Of a stretch of 64,000 bases of DNA, positions 11,785-25,669 are shown piece after piece (position 1 is the stretch's first letter; each line of letters starts with the position of its first letter). The translations under genes and the position numbers were made by a program. Origin of the DNA: Saxidomus purpurata (taxonomy: Eukaryota > Mollusca > Bivalvia > Venerida > Veneridae); NCBI GenBank assembly GCA_022818135.1, contig JAFMSR010000012.1, positions 8,888,486 to 8,952,485 of the forward strand, read 5' to 3'. The notes under the pieces are model-generated. The model saw only the letters and a program-made list of their open reading frames with translations, was not told where the DNA came from and made no database searches.

Positions 11785-12258
11785 TCAACCTTCAGTGTCA
11801 GTGACAATGAAACAGTTGTTCAATTTTGACTTGCTTGTGTTTATTGCGCTGCAGCGGCCCGCTATATATAATACGTGGTTGGAAAAGGTAACATGAAAGT
11901 GAAGTAGTGTATAGTTCTTTGAATAAAATGTTATGAAATGAATGAAAATCGCCAAGGGAGGTACGATAAAGAATGGGTTAAACCACAGTTCATTGTGTAT
12001 AGCTTTTAAACAATCAAAAAGTTGATGTTCAACCCGTTTACAGTTGGACGCTATGCTTCCCTCTTTGATTGTGTCTGACGGAAGAGGGGGAGGACTCTGT
12101 GATGGGCAGTTTTTAAATCCCACTGGGACGAAACTGTTTTGATTTCTGTCCTCTGGCCTGTTTCGTCGGGCCCTTAAGGGTGTTTCTCTTGGTGCTCTGC
12201 CTTCTGCAAAGGCATTGAGTACATACGTTTTTTGGTTCTCAAGGTTTGCTTTTTATAT
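11785..12258 (-). pseudogene. Possible decayed coding fragment, unknown
   Basis: A minus-strand frame stays open from about 12258 down to a stop at 11785, without a convincing ATG. The upstream two thirds are richer in GC and protein-like (KTYVLNAFAEGRAP, then an Arg/Asn-rich part, then PPPLPSDTIKEGS and AIHNELWFNP). The last third turns into AT-rich, low-information translation. I do not recognise the family. It could be an exon, a gene remnant or part of a dispersed repeat. Confidence 0.25.
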
Positions 12259-12655
<397 letters not shown>

Positions 12656-13667
12656 TTTTTTATGGAAATGCAATTGAGGACATTTGTCAGGAATAACAGC
12701 AACGACTGAGGACATGACCGACAAATGAGCCCATCCTCAATTGACAAAAATATTTTATACTCTAAAAATGCTTATTTTTTGCTAAAACATGTAAAAAACA
12801 GGTAATCAAGGTATGTCCTTGATTGGAGGTCTCATATGTTGGGTGTGTCGGGGTTGTGCGTCGACCTAAAAAAGTAGCCATTTTTGAATTTCCCACTCGG
12901 CGAATTATTGCGTCCTCAATTGTTGGTCAGATATGACGAAACTGGAATACTGCATTTCTATTGGTTGAAATTAAGGCCAAAAAATGGGAAATATTATTTA
13001 AGCTGTTGATTAGTAGATCTAGACCTTTTTTGAAAAGATTTAAAATCCAATAAGAATTTATAAACTGGTAAAATTTGTAAAGGTTAGCTACTTACTTACC
13101 GGAAGTCATTTAAAGTATCTTTGGAATCGGACATTTTACTGCGTGGTACACCGTACAGGAGGCAGAACAGGGTAAACGAATCTATATTTTGATGCTATAT
13201 TATTTATAATAATTCATTGCAGCTTAATAGGCTTTACAGTTGTATTATTTGTTTTTCTATACTGTGTAGTCCTAAGTTAAGACAGCCTCAATTGATCATA
13301 GTACAGAAATCAACTCCCAACCAAACCGGTCGAACTTTCGTTTTATGATGCCTGTTGAAGTGACTGATGAAAAACAATCTTTAAATAATAATAAAAAAAA
13401 TTAAATCTAATATAATTGAAATAAACAACAACAAGAATTGTGAATGTTACCGCAGGAAATAGGTAAATTTTTATTTGTCACATATTTTCGCGATGCCGCT
13501 TTTTATAATTTAAAAATGGTTTTGGAATCTCAGGACTACTATTTATTATAATTTTGAAAATCCTAGTGAGAACCCTAAATTGGTCAACGTCTTGTTTTGT
13601 ATCTACATTGAAGGTCACAACATGAAAGACGATCACTTTTACATTCAACCAAGTTGTTATAATATAA
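12656..13667. repeat. Region with recurring CAATTGAGGAC motif
   Basis: The motif CAATTGAGGAC, or its complement GTCCTCAATTG, recurs with variation near 12671, 12705, 12732, 12911 and 13284. The same motif recurs at 53.75-54.1 kb beside another (GT)n tract, suggesting a dispersed repeat. No gene was seen. Confidence 0.4.
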
Positions 13668-14913
13668 GGCAGTGTCTAGAGAACCGGAACCGGTTCCCTA
13701 GACAGCGACCTTAGCGAACCGGAATCGGTTCTCTAGCCTATATCCGTCTATACACTAGCGAACCGGAATTGTTTTCCTGCATATATTACAGGTAATTGTG
13801 ATAAGAAAATAGATTATTTAATAATTATAAAGTGAAAACTTCCATTTAAACACGAAAAATGTGGGATTATCAGTTTATTTGCATTAGTTTTCAATGTGTC
13901 GATTGTCGAATTGATCTCCTTCGCATTCCGCACTTCCGGTTTTAATATGATGTTTATGTGTACGCTGGCGAAATGGTAGTCTACACAATGATCTACCATT
14001 TCGCGGTGAAGCACATGGGACAGGAGGATTAATAGTCGTCGGGTTGTTGCAGAAGTTACGCAGGTGGAAGCTGGCGAAGTTTGACATAGTCTTCATACAG
14101 TCTTCATACAGATAGGTAAAAATGATATAGAAAAATTTAACAATCATGAGTTACTCCATGCCCTACTTGATATAAGAAATGAATTCCGCAGCTGTGGTGT
14201 TCAGCACGTCGTATTTGAGAGCCTCTTCCATTGTCATCAACGTCCATACAAGTTATGCAGACGTCTTAACAAGACCTTGTTGAAACTCCCACTTGACAAA
14301 ATAGTGTCACATGGGCCAGAGTTAATGAACAATGGCGTTATAGACAGACGTGATGGTGTGTTTAGAAGAGATGTTGACTTTAAGTTCACCGACAGCATCA
14401 GTCATGCCTTCCTGAACCAGAGGCTCTGAAAACAGTCCTTTTCATGGCTAAACTGACTCTTAACAGGGTCGACGGGCCATGATCAGAGCTCCTCGTGGTG
14501 TAGCCTGGATGTGACATAATGAAAACGAAAGCAAATGCTTATGTATATTTAGGTTTAATTATTTCTCTCTAGCATATATTACATAAAATCAAAAACATTT
14601 ACAGAAAAATTGTGCTTTCTGTTTCAATGCTATTCATTATGTTATAACTAAACGCTCTCCTTCGTCATTCTGTTATCTCTAATACTAATACTGCGTTAAG
14701 TCTTTCATGTCATAATTTTAGGAAGGATCTCTAAATATTCCTCTTCCGAATTACATATTTAATGATAACAATAATAATCAACATATGCATTGTTTATATA
14801 GCTGTATCAATAAACGTGCCGATAACAACACGCCAAATAATGCGTCCGAATATTAATTCCGGTTCGCTAAGGTCGCTGTCTAGGGAACCGGTTCCGGTTC
14901 TCTAGACACTTCC
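13668..14913. mobile_element. 1.25 kb TIR element with cargo gene remnant
   Basis: Terminal inverted repeats of about 58 bp (13668-13725 and 14856-14913) match almost perfectly, starting GGCAGTGTCTAGAG on the left and GGAAGTGTCTAGAG on the complement of the right. They contain the palindromic block GAACCGGAACCGGTTC. A 9-bp direct repeat ATAATATAA flanks both ends (13659-13667 and 14914-14922) and fits a target-site duplication. No transposase frame is present, so the element is non-autonomous. The interior carries a broken SGNH-like coding region. TSD length alone does not settle the superfamily; a Mutator-like origin is possible. Confidence 0.8.
13956..14428 (+). pseudogene. SGNH/GDSL hydrolase-like fragment, frameshifted
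   Basis: Inside the TIR element. One frame reads VRWRNGSLHNDLPF, then GTGGLIVVG, then KFDIVFIQ. After a frameshift it continues IGKNDIEKFNNHELL, GVQHVVFESL and DRRDGVFRRDVDFK, to a TGA at 14426-14428. IGKND fits the GxND block of SGNH hydrolases, and the spacing to the VVFES strand fits that fold. The break is an 11-bp tandem duplication (TCTTCATACAG twice, about 14091-14111), which shifts the frame. The N-terminal GDS block and the C-terminal DxxH block were not found, so it is truncated as well. SGNH domains are known passengers of invertebrate transposons. The family call is moderate. Confidence 0.5.
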
Positions 14914-17900
14914 ATAATATAATGCTTGAAATGTCCGGGCCTGAAAAAAAATCATCCGGGCCAGAAATAAGCCTGAGGGTGCGGTTCCTTGGCCTAAAAA
15001 AATTGAATTTTCCATAGACTGTTAAATTGTACGTTAGTAACATTGCATATATATATATATATATCAAATTTTGATTGCTTAAAGCAGTATCATGTAGATG
15101 AAGATGAGGGAAATCATATGTCAATATTTTATAAATTTTTGAAATTTATTTACATTATAACATATTTGATTCATTCATACAATAAACACAGTTGTTAATA
15201 GCAATTTGGCTCATTAGCATTACTAAATATAATCATTAAATGTCACCGTTAGTAAATCCAGACCAAATTTTTCCAGCACCTATTTCAAGTCGAGTCAAAT
15301 AAATTTTATTTATAAAGTTGCAGAGTGATACATAACAAATAACATAAGCTCTAGAGAGCTTTGAAATCCGACCTCTTTTTCTATATAAAAATTTTTGATT
15401 GCAGTATTTTACTGTTACACTTAAAACTAATTACTCTATAATTCTTTTATGAAGTTATAATGCTAATATTGCATAAACCTGGTTTCAAAATACATCCGTC
15501 AACCCTAATTGGGCACTCGCGTGAATGGAAAAACAACTTGTGATTCCCATGGCTTGGAGGAATGACATTTTGACCTATTTGAAAAAACTAATTAATATGG
15601 ACTAGGAGTTGGAACTACAGTTTTCCAGGCTTTTTTTATTTTATAGCTTGACAGCCGAATACAGGAATCATCCCGAAAGAAAATTTCTTTAAAATCATAT
15701 AATTTTCCCCATTTGGAAACTTCTGTAAATTTTATTCCCCTGTAATCTTTTTGCCATAAGATTTGTCCCATTATGATATATTGTTTGGCAATATTGACTT
15801 GGAGACATCTGAATATTCAATGACCTTTTGTCGGTAATTGTCTGATTCCGAAGTATATCAAGTATGGCATAACGGTACACATGGTTGAAATATGACTTAA
15901 AGTTACCGACACAACACTTGACTAATTAGCCTACATGTAATTACCAATAGGCCATTGGAAAATTAGTATAAAATAAGTATTGACAGCATTCCTATCTTTA
16001 AAAATCAATAAGTAAATCGTAATAAATTACTGAAACTAACGAAAAAGCATAAAAAAATTAATGAGTCTCAGGCCAATATTGCCAAACAATGCATATTAGG
16101 CCAGAAGTTTTTTATTTTCTGTTTTACGGGAGCGCCGACTGTAGTTTTTGATAAAACCAAATAAAAATAAAATTGAATTTCGGCATTTTTATTTCAATTT
16201 ACCCGCCGATCCGTATCCTAGCTAACTCCAAAAATAAACTTTTATGGCAAGGCTTTTTGCCTTCTTTAGCAGAGAGGCCGATGTTCATTGGAAATATTTC
16301 ATTTTTTCACAATTGAAGGCCTAAAAATTCACAAAATGCATGGACTTTCACAATAGAAAGTCTTGAGTGAAATGTAATACATTAAAAAAATTTGATTTCA
16401 GTTTTCGTATAAAATAGTTCACATGATTTAATCGAATTAAACTCCCAGTTGTTGTTACTTCCCCTTACACATACGTAGGTAGCTAAAAGGGAAGTAACTG
16501 CGGCAAGGAGTACCTGTTTGTTAGAACAATGTTCCAAGAATCGCTTTCCAAAAAATAAACAAGAGACTGTTTTAACAAAATCTGAAAGAAACAGGGTAGA
16601 TTTATGACTTAAAACAAACTTCAATGGACAGAAAGGCAAACTGTTAAGTACAGGTACATGATCATAAACAGAATTAGCTGCAACTGGTGACAACCACTGC
16701 TCAATCACCATTCATGATTCAGTTGTGTCAACATGTCAGTTGTGTTTGAGTGTAACAATTCCATTATTTTAATCTATCCTGTTTTCTCGTATTCTCAGGG
16801 GGCTACGCTTGTAAATTTGTTACTTATTAAACAGTATACATTTTAGCAACATTATTTACATGTTATTTGATAGAAAAAGTACTCATCTTTCAGTGGTGTC
16901 ATCATAAATTACATGATTTTTCTCATGTAAATTTTGCTACAGTATCTGAGGTCACACTCAAACTTGAAAATGAGAAGAAAGTTTCTCGTATTCTCAGGGA
17001 TTTATGTTCCAGTCTCGGGCATTGCCACATTGTAGAACAAAAAAACTTATAAATGCCAATGTGCATAGCTTGGCATAAAATGTTACAAATAACCTAAAAA
17101 TAATAGTGATAGACTGAGCAGAATAAAACAATATGGGCACTTTTACTAACCCCACCACAAAAAAATAAGGAAATTTCAGCATTTTCAGTGCCAGTTTTGT
17201 ATGATATCTCTGTAAATGAGATGTAAATTTTTCACAAATGTATAGGCTAGGGAGTCTAATCACAATTTTGATGAAAAAGCCCTGTACGGTATGGTAGAGG
17301 AATTTCTTCTAATGTAGTCATAGACACATAGTCCTACTCTCAGTTCACCAGTTCCTGGTACTTGTTATCTAATTGATATTTAAAATAACGGTGCAAAGCC
17401 TGGATACATCAAAAGAGTGGTGAGTGAGTTACAGCTTTCCAGTCATTGAGCTTTTGATATTGGCATTTGCAAATTCTCGTTAGTTCTATTGCTTGCTTCC
17501 CCCCTGAAAACTTTGTATTTACATGCATGTAACCCATACCAAGTGTCCGGCAAAGAAATTCTCAATATTGGGCGCCAAATTTGTCATAATAATATGAAAG
17601 TTATGATTGTCATAATTTAAATATAAAAGCAACAACATTAAAGAGATATTGTGCAAAATACCGGTAGAGAAGAAAAGTCCATTTAAGGTTGGAATCTTTC
17701 ATTTTCTATTGTTTACAAAAATAAAAAAAAAATGAGCCTTTTTTGCACTTTTTTTTTATTTTTCTTGTCGACTGCTCAAATTTCTGGGTTTTATTTTTAT
17801 TTTTATTTCTCCCCCCTGACTCAAATTTTTTGAAAAATTTCCTGTAAAACAGAAAATAAAAAAATGCTGGCCTTAATTTCCCCAAAAATTTTAAGGCTAG

Positions 17901-18076
17901 GGCTACATCCCACAAGCATAATAAAAAACCCTAGTTTTAGAGGCTTAGTGCCAAACTGGCCAGGTTTAAATTTACAAATAGGAAACTGAAGTGTGTCTTT
18001 GATGTTTAGAATATTTTTTATTGTTTAATTTGAAGTGTCACGGGCTAGAGCTGAGTTTCAAATTTATTTTTTTCAG
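14914..18076. other. Intergenic sequence upstream of the SET-BRCT-recombinase gene
   Basis: AT-rich. It holds a short (TA)n near 15050-15063, a GGGAAGTAAC inverted repeat at about 16453-16500, and diverged copies of a repeat also seen at 19132-19327 (around 15.63-15.75 kb and 17.7-17.93 kb). Any promoter and non-coding first exon of the downstream gene should lie here, but I could not place them. Confidence 0.4.
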
Positions 18077-18133
18077 GTTTGTTATAACAGGTGCATGAGA
18101 GGACCCTTGAAAAGTGTTTAGTGCCCACTTATA
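18077..18133 (+). other. Probable 5' UTR part of the first coding exon
   Basis: A TTATTTTTTTCAG acceptor ends at 18076. The sequence to the ATG at 18134 has an in-frame TAG at 18119-18121, so translation cannot start earlier in this exon. This suggests at least one upstream non-coding exon. Confidence 0.45.
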
Positions 18134-18245
18134 ATGGACAAGATGAGCAGAGCAAAAAGAAAGGCTCCATTATGTGAGGCCCAACACTGGCTCAAAGAAA
18201 ATAAAGATCCTCCAGGGTTTGCCATTTCGACATACCCCACAAAAG
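18134..18245 (+). CDS. Fusion gene exon 1: start and N-terminus of SET region
   Basis: Begins MDKMSRAKRKAPLCEAQHWL and ends TYPTKG at a GTTTGT donor, phase 1. The junction to exon 2 creates TKGRGI, the start of the SET fold where the cofactor glycines sit, which strongly supports the splice. The Lys/Arg-rich start could act as a nuclear signal. Confidence 0.8.
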
Positions 18246-21200
18246 GTTTGTGTATATTTCATAAATAGTTCTTACTCAAATATTTCAGTGCTAAACTGCA
18301 TTCTTGCAGCATAGGAAAAATTCCAAAAAAGGATGGCAGAGCACCAGAGACATTCAGGATTGAGACCTTTATCTTAATCTACCTAATTGTTTACTTGCAC
18401 CTTTTAAGTTAATGCTTTGAGGAATGATTAAAGTCAGACAGTTAAGTTTAAAGGTATTTCTCCTCGTATACTGTCTTACTTCCCCATGCGACAACATGTA
18501 TTAAGCAACTTTTGTCATATGGGACCACTGTAATTTCCTCCAATCATTTTCTCTCTATATCTTTACTGTATGAAGTGACTTGCTCAACGCGACCAGCGAC
18601 CGCTAATTAGTCAGTTTATATTGAGATCAATCTTTTCATCATTCAAGTGGCCAATTTTACCTGTCAAGTGTTTGTGTTTTAACAGAACGTCGCCTTGTGA
18701 TGTCACAATTGTTGACAAAACACATAATATATAAATGTGTGAAAAACTTTATTTACCAAACCATTATTAGCGTATATGCAAATGAAGTTAAGTTTACGCG
18801 TGATGTGTATTATACAATAAAATTGATAAAAACAATGCAACGCTACTGTGATGGTGTTTACGCTTCGCTGTTGATATTGAGACTGCATTGAATTGACTTT
18901 GAACTTGATCAGCAATTAAATTTATCGTTTCAATTAGATGTAGTTTGTTAAAATCAAATGAAAAATGTACAATAGAAAGCATCTACACTCATTAGACTTT
19001 TCGTGTCGGGGGCAAGGAAAAGCAACAGTCTCAGTAGCTTAGAAATACTGGGGAAAATGTTAGATTGACATGTATGTGTGTCATAAATTTTGTAGATTTG
19101 TATAAATTTTGACTTTTTTCTCATGCTTTGTCAGGGCTTCTTTTCATTCTATAGCAGGGGCTGTTATAGGGCTGCTTCCCCAAAGAAAGATTCTTTAAAA
19201 TCATGCAGTTTTCCCCAAAAATTGAATTTACATCAAGTTTTTTCTTCCCCTTTTGCAAATATACCGTGTAATTTTCTCCCAAAATTAAGGGCAGGGCTGC
19301 TTCCCCAACCTGTGAAAAAAAGCCCTGTTTGTCTCAAGGGACCGTTTCATTAAGCGACCATTTTCATTGTTTCCCTTGCACAGTCGCTAAATACACATTT
19401 GACTGTAGTAGTTGCATACATACAATTTTTATTATGTATATATATATTACATCTCACATAACATAACTGATTTCTTTTCAAAAACAAAAAACATACTGTG
19501 ACACTAATTTGTGACAAATTTCTTTCAAGTGAAGTTGTGCAATAACAAAACGCAGAGGAGATTACAAGGATTCTTTTCCATATTGGGTCATATTCCCATT
19601 GAAATAGTATATTATTTTTCCAATCCACAGAAAAAAATTCCCAATTGAAAGTTACAAAATGAAAATAATGAACAAAAAATTCTATAATCTTTGAAAATAA
19701 GGACTTCTTCACTGTTATAGGGTTTAAATGTAAATGTAAGATGCCATCTTAGACAGTGATTGTTTGCATTCATTTAATCATTGCAAAATTTCAGTTATGC
19801 ATTTTCCCCCAATTTTTAACAAAACATCTCTGAAATTCCCAATTCCATTGGTATGGGTCATGTTCCCAATTCCTTGAAAAAAATCCTGGATAATTTATTT
19901 CAAAGTCAATCGTAATATATATTTTCAGTGTTTTTTGCCCTGCTTTGGGAATGGTGCCGTAACCGGACAGCTTAGAAAAAATTGCATCGATTTGACTCGA
20001 ATTGGGAATTTTACATAAGATGTCATATTTTCATTGGGACAGGGAGCCATGAGAATAATGCATAATATAAAATCATGTATCATTAACTTTAATGATTTTT
20101 TTGCTTCTTGAGGTTAAAAAAATCGATAACAGTTGTACATAAATAATGTTTAGGTGTGAAACGCTTAAAGTATGAAATTATCGAGCTGTGTATGAATGTT
20201 ACTCATGTGGTTATACGGGGAAGTCAAAGAACGGGTCCGCGAAGCGCCTGCGGGCCCAGGCTTTGGCTTGCCCGACTATAGACTACACATGTATATTTAA
20301 AAGGAAATCAAATAAAAATCAGTTAAAAAATATATATATATTTCTATACCTATCAGTGAAATTTTCAGTGTCATATCTAGTTTGGCGCCGCCATTTTCAA
20401 TGTATCTCAATGATAATAGGCAGGGTATTCCGATAATGGAACAATCGCAACTTTTCGGATTTATAATAATCTTCGAGGTGTTCTGAGTGAAAACGGAAGC
20501 AGTACATGAAATAACGAATGAAACCTTTAAAATGGAAAATGAAAAAATAAAAAATGAATGATTATTTTAACTGACTTCCCTGTTTATAGGCTTTGCCTAA
20601 TTTCATATAACTTGGTTTTTATTATGGCTTACGGTCATCTAGTTGTCAGATAAATCTTTACGGCAATGTGTCCACTATTTCTAAAAATGAGCGACAAAAT
20701 AATTCTCTTAAAATGTTGTAAAAGTTTACTGTTCATGCTTTGAAATAAATATCTTTTAGTTAGATTATATTTTTTTCGTATGTACATTATATCATTTTCG
20801 TTATTGTAACCAATTTAAATAATAAATCAATTTTATTTCAATTTGAATAAACTCAAAACGCAACATGAATGAATATTACTATTTACTATTTTGTCAGAGT
20901 GATTACACACTACCACAACACCGCTTTTGCACAGTTTTGTCATGTGCTAAGAGTGATCTCCCTTTCAGAAATAATGTGAAATGACATCAGAAAAAGCAAA
21001 ATAAAGTAAACTGACAGCATATTGTTAATGTTAAACTTATCGAAATAAGAAATGCGTGGAAATGAATCCGTGTTAATAGCAAATGTCATCGTTTCTAGTC
21101 TGGGAAAAGAACGTGAAACGTAAGTTACTTCAGTCATAGAAAACTGAGCCTTTCATTCTAGACGGTGTAAAAACATTAAATATAACCCTTGACAAACATT

Positions 21201-24200
21201 AAAAAACATATTGAAAATAATATTTTAAAAAATGTGCTTAAAAAACGCTTAAAACATGCTTGAATTTAGGCATTGAATGTCTGTATGAACCCTGTATGTA
21301 TAGGGTGAACTATATAATTACTAATTAGATATACAATGTATTTATAATAGATGATGATTATGATAAATGAAACTAAACATTTATATGATCACAAACATTG
21401 TGTAACTTCATCTTGTTTATTTTCAGGTAGAGGAATCATCACTACTATCTATAGAAGGAAAGGTGATTTCCTGCTTCATTATGCAGGAGAAGTTATTTCT
21501 GGTAAGGAGGGGGAAAGAAGAGAGAAGCTTGACAGCTCTGGTTTTCGTTTTTTCTACAGAAATGGTCGCAAAGATTTGTGGTGAGTAAGCAAGATATTAA
21601 ACTTGGGTTTAAGAACTAGCTCAGCAAATTCCCCCCAGAACCGCCCCCCCCCCCCCCCTCAAAATCGATTTCTCCTCGATTGATAATTTTCTGCTACTTA
21701 AATCAAACATTGTTTATGTTTTAAGCAACATATTTTAACTTTCATTGACGTTGAACTGTAAAATCATCTTCATAAGATCGATACATGGCCGATACAATTT
21801 TTTCTTTTGTCAATCAAAAGCTGCATATAGCTACTATGATGACTCAGTCCCAGCATGACTTGCTGGCAATTTTTAAATTCAACATGGGAACCAAGTTTCC
21901 CTGTGCTGTTAGGTGTGTTTTCCGTAATAGTGACAGGAACCAATCTCATTTCTTCATCTGTGAAATTCCATCAAAAGATGTCGCACAGTTGGGATAACTA
22001 AGAAAAAGTGCACTACCTGATGCTACAAAATATCCATCTTTCTTGATGAAAAAAAAAATACATTCCCTAGAAACTTATGTCAGAACATATGAAATTATAG
22101 GCGAGTCTTTCAACGAGCAAGGTATAATTACAAACACTGAATTACAGAAGTTAAAAATTCCATAAGTATAAGTCAGTAAGTGTAATGATTGTCAAATGTG
22201 ACACATATTGTTTTAACTCCAAGAAATTAAATAAGTGTGTTGTTACACCTGCGTCCAAACAAGGGATTTGTGCAAATTCTGCAAACATTAATCATTTTAA
22301 TCATAGTGTCTAAAAGACCTGTATCCTATCCAGTGTTTCCTGTATTATTAGCCTTTAGGTGACTTGACACCAACACTGTGTACTGTCTAAATAACAGTTT
22401 TACATGTAGTTTCAAAACTGTATGATTTGAACCTATGTTCTGTCTTTACTTTAGAAATCCTTTTGTTTTGCTTACAAATATGTAATGCTTAATGGTTGCA
22501 GTAAAATATCTATCAAAATTATGCTATGCCTCTTTAAGAAGACAGTGACAAACATATTTTGTTACAGATATGATTGTAAAAATTATTTGTTAAGGTAGAC
22601 CATAGGTAATGGGCACTATAAGGAACTGTAAAATTGACAATATAGGACAATTATATGTCTTAAAGGTCACCTGTATGCAAAATTTAAATAAAATTTACCG
22701 TGTGGTTTATAAGTTATGGATATATTTCTGAACTAAAACTTTGCTATTAGAAGGGCTTTTTTTTCAGAAATGAGGAAACTCTAAATAATCTATAATATCA
22801 TCATTATGAAAATGTTTTCCTATTGCTCATTGTTAAGAAACAGATAATAACATTCAGGTACATAAATAATGTTAAAAAGAAAAAAAGAAAGAAAACAAAA
22901 GTTGCTCCTTCTGGGGTTTGAACCCACGCCCCTCAAGTTCAATGCAGTTGACAAGTGATTCTAGCCTATTTGAATACTCATCAAAGTAGAGGTAATGCAT
23001 TACCCATGGTCTACCTTTACCCTTTACCTCATATATACGCGATTCAACGCATTTTCGACCCCCCCCTTTTTGAGGCCTAAAATAGTGAAAAAATGTCCTA
23101 TTTAGACCAGATACACTTGTTTTCGTTTGAGAAATGGTGTTAAAAAAAGTGATCACTTTTTCGGTGCCATCCCCTATCAAATAGATACAAAAAGGGGGTG
23201 CCAGAGGGGGTTAGCAGACCCCCTCGCCTCCAAGAAAATTTTGGACGTGTGAGAGGCTAAAAATGGCCTCAGGTTGACCTTAAGGTAACGTGTAACCAAC
23301 GCTGAAAAGCCTTTGACTCTATCTCAATCCATCGACAAGTTGCAGCACTTTGAAATCAGTTTTGATGGAAAGAATCAGCGCAAAATAGTGATTTTTGGCA
23401 ATTTTGAGATGCCCCCTCGTTGCCATGGTAACATGAAATTTAAGATTGAGCATGCCGTTACAAAGGCTATTGTCCAGTAAACATGTGTGCCAAGTTTGAT
23501 CAGTATTATAGCATTTTTCACAGTTTCATAGCAATTTGAACTTGTAACAGGAGGCTTTTCAATGAAAACAGCCATTTTTCACAAAATGCTTATGGGGTAA
23601 TGGGTTAAGCAAAAATCATGCTATGCAATGGGTTATGGCTGTGTCCTACAACAAAACGAAAGAGTAAAATTTATGAAAAAGATGCATGTAACTGTACGTA
23701 GTTTTTCTTTAAAATAGTGTGGATGCCACTGATGAAACAGGTAGATTTGGTCGTCTTGTTAATCATGGGGACAAGAAAGAGCGCAATGCCATCATGAAGG
23801 GAATAGATGGACACTTGCTCTTGTTTGCCATAAGGTAATGAATTGTATTTTACTCATAAAATGATTGAGTTTTGTCTTTAAGCTTGATATTGTTTGACAA
23901 AGATGTTTATGACATAGGCATTTTCTTTAGCACCACCTTTTTTAATGAAGAGCTTAAATTGTTCCAACCCCCTTGTATGCACAGATTAGCACATGGCCAT
24001 GATATGTAAAGTCCCAAAGTTCTTCTTGTTCCAAGGCTTTTACATGCAACACCATATATTTGTTCCTGCTTTTCAGGGATATTGACATTGGTGACGAAAT
24101 TTCATATGATTATGGTATAGCAGAACTACCCTGGAAAAAGGTATATTTTTTTCAACCTCCCTCTAGAATTACTGAAAAAACCATGGAAGAAAATTTGTTG

Positions 24201-25637
24201 ATACTTAATTTCAATTTTATGAGGAGATAGAAAACATAAAAGTAAAGTAAGGTGTACACTCACTTAAACTCCTCCTTGCCTTATTTATTATCTCCCTTAA
24301 TTGAATATCTGTCTGGTGTAACAGGAAGTGCGGGAGGGAATCAATTAAAAGATACAAATCAAAGAAACACTTTGAGAGGAAGGCATTAAGTGTAATGCTT
24401 GGTATAGTTTTAAGGTGTATTTTTTTCACTTAATATGCTTTTTAGAAAGACACATGAAAAATGGTGTTTTTGGTCATTAATTTTTTTATAGAGTTATGAA
24501 TCTGATCATGTTCTGTTGAGTATTATATATGAATATTCCTGCATGCACAAATTATCATCTGAATGTTCTTGTTCGTACGATTCCAAAAGAGTTATGGACT
24601 TTTAATAGCAGCCATATTTTGTTGTGTTTTGTGCATATGTCTTATTAGGCCATTATTTTTTGATATTTCGGTTTACTGACCCGCCGCATCCTTTTTTTTT
24701 TTTGAAAATGAAAAAAAAAAATCTGCATTGAAAAAAATCTGCGTTGAAATACGCTGCTAAGTAAATTAAGATATTAATGTCCTATCGTCCAACTTATTAG
24801 ACTTGTCAAAGAAACGTCGTGATAAATTTTGATGGCGATGTATTTTGCATGTAGTATGAAATAAAATGTCTGTAAAATGGGTCAAATCATTCTCGCCAAA
24901 TTAATTAGGCTAATTTCTATATATTTAAAATATATTTCATGTATATATGTATAAAATCATACATTTTGAAGGTCCAATTATTGCGTAGAAATGTCAAAGA
25001 AAACAACTAAAAAAAAGCCAAAATACACAAGTAATCACATTCAAGGATAGAGCGAGAGAAATCTTATTCAATGAGATTAAATTAGATTTATAAAGAAATA
25101 CAGTGACAAGATCACTATTTACAGATTTAACAAAATCATTAGTCTTTAAAGGGAGATTGAATACGGGTTTTCTTTCAAACAAAATAAAAAAAATGCACTT
25201 ACGATTAATAATTTACATATGTCAGTAATTGACCCGCTAATTATCCGATAGAAATATTTTTCAACTTGGGCAATAATTTAACACGTGTAATCTTTTCTTT
25301 TTTAACTTCAAGAGTGCAAGTCAGTTGAGATTTGGCACCTTTGATGATTCGGATTAAACAACTGGGACTACATGTATGTGAACATCAAAGATTGACCGAC
25401 TCTTTTGAAGAGTCGACGAGGTCATCTCGTGTGTAGATTTCATGTGTGTTTTTAAATAATAGCAACATGATATTTTATCAATTTGTGGATGCTATTTTGT
25501 TTTCACACATGTGAACGATGTTTTGTGTATTTATAAGCAGTATGGAATTTAGACAATCGGTCATTTCTCTAGTAAGTACTATGTACGCATCACCTTACAA
25601 AGTATCTCACCTTCCAGACATTAAGATATGAAAACTT

Positions 25638-25669
<32 letters not shown>

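Larger units (their letters stand above)
21581..23717. other. Intron 2
   Basis: Holds a poly-C run near 21645-21658, a 426-bp TIR element at 22592-23017 and a moderately GC-rich stretch at about 23040-23640 that is probably an unclassified repeat. No exon was recognised. Confidence 0.6.
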
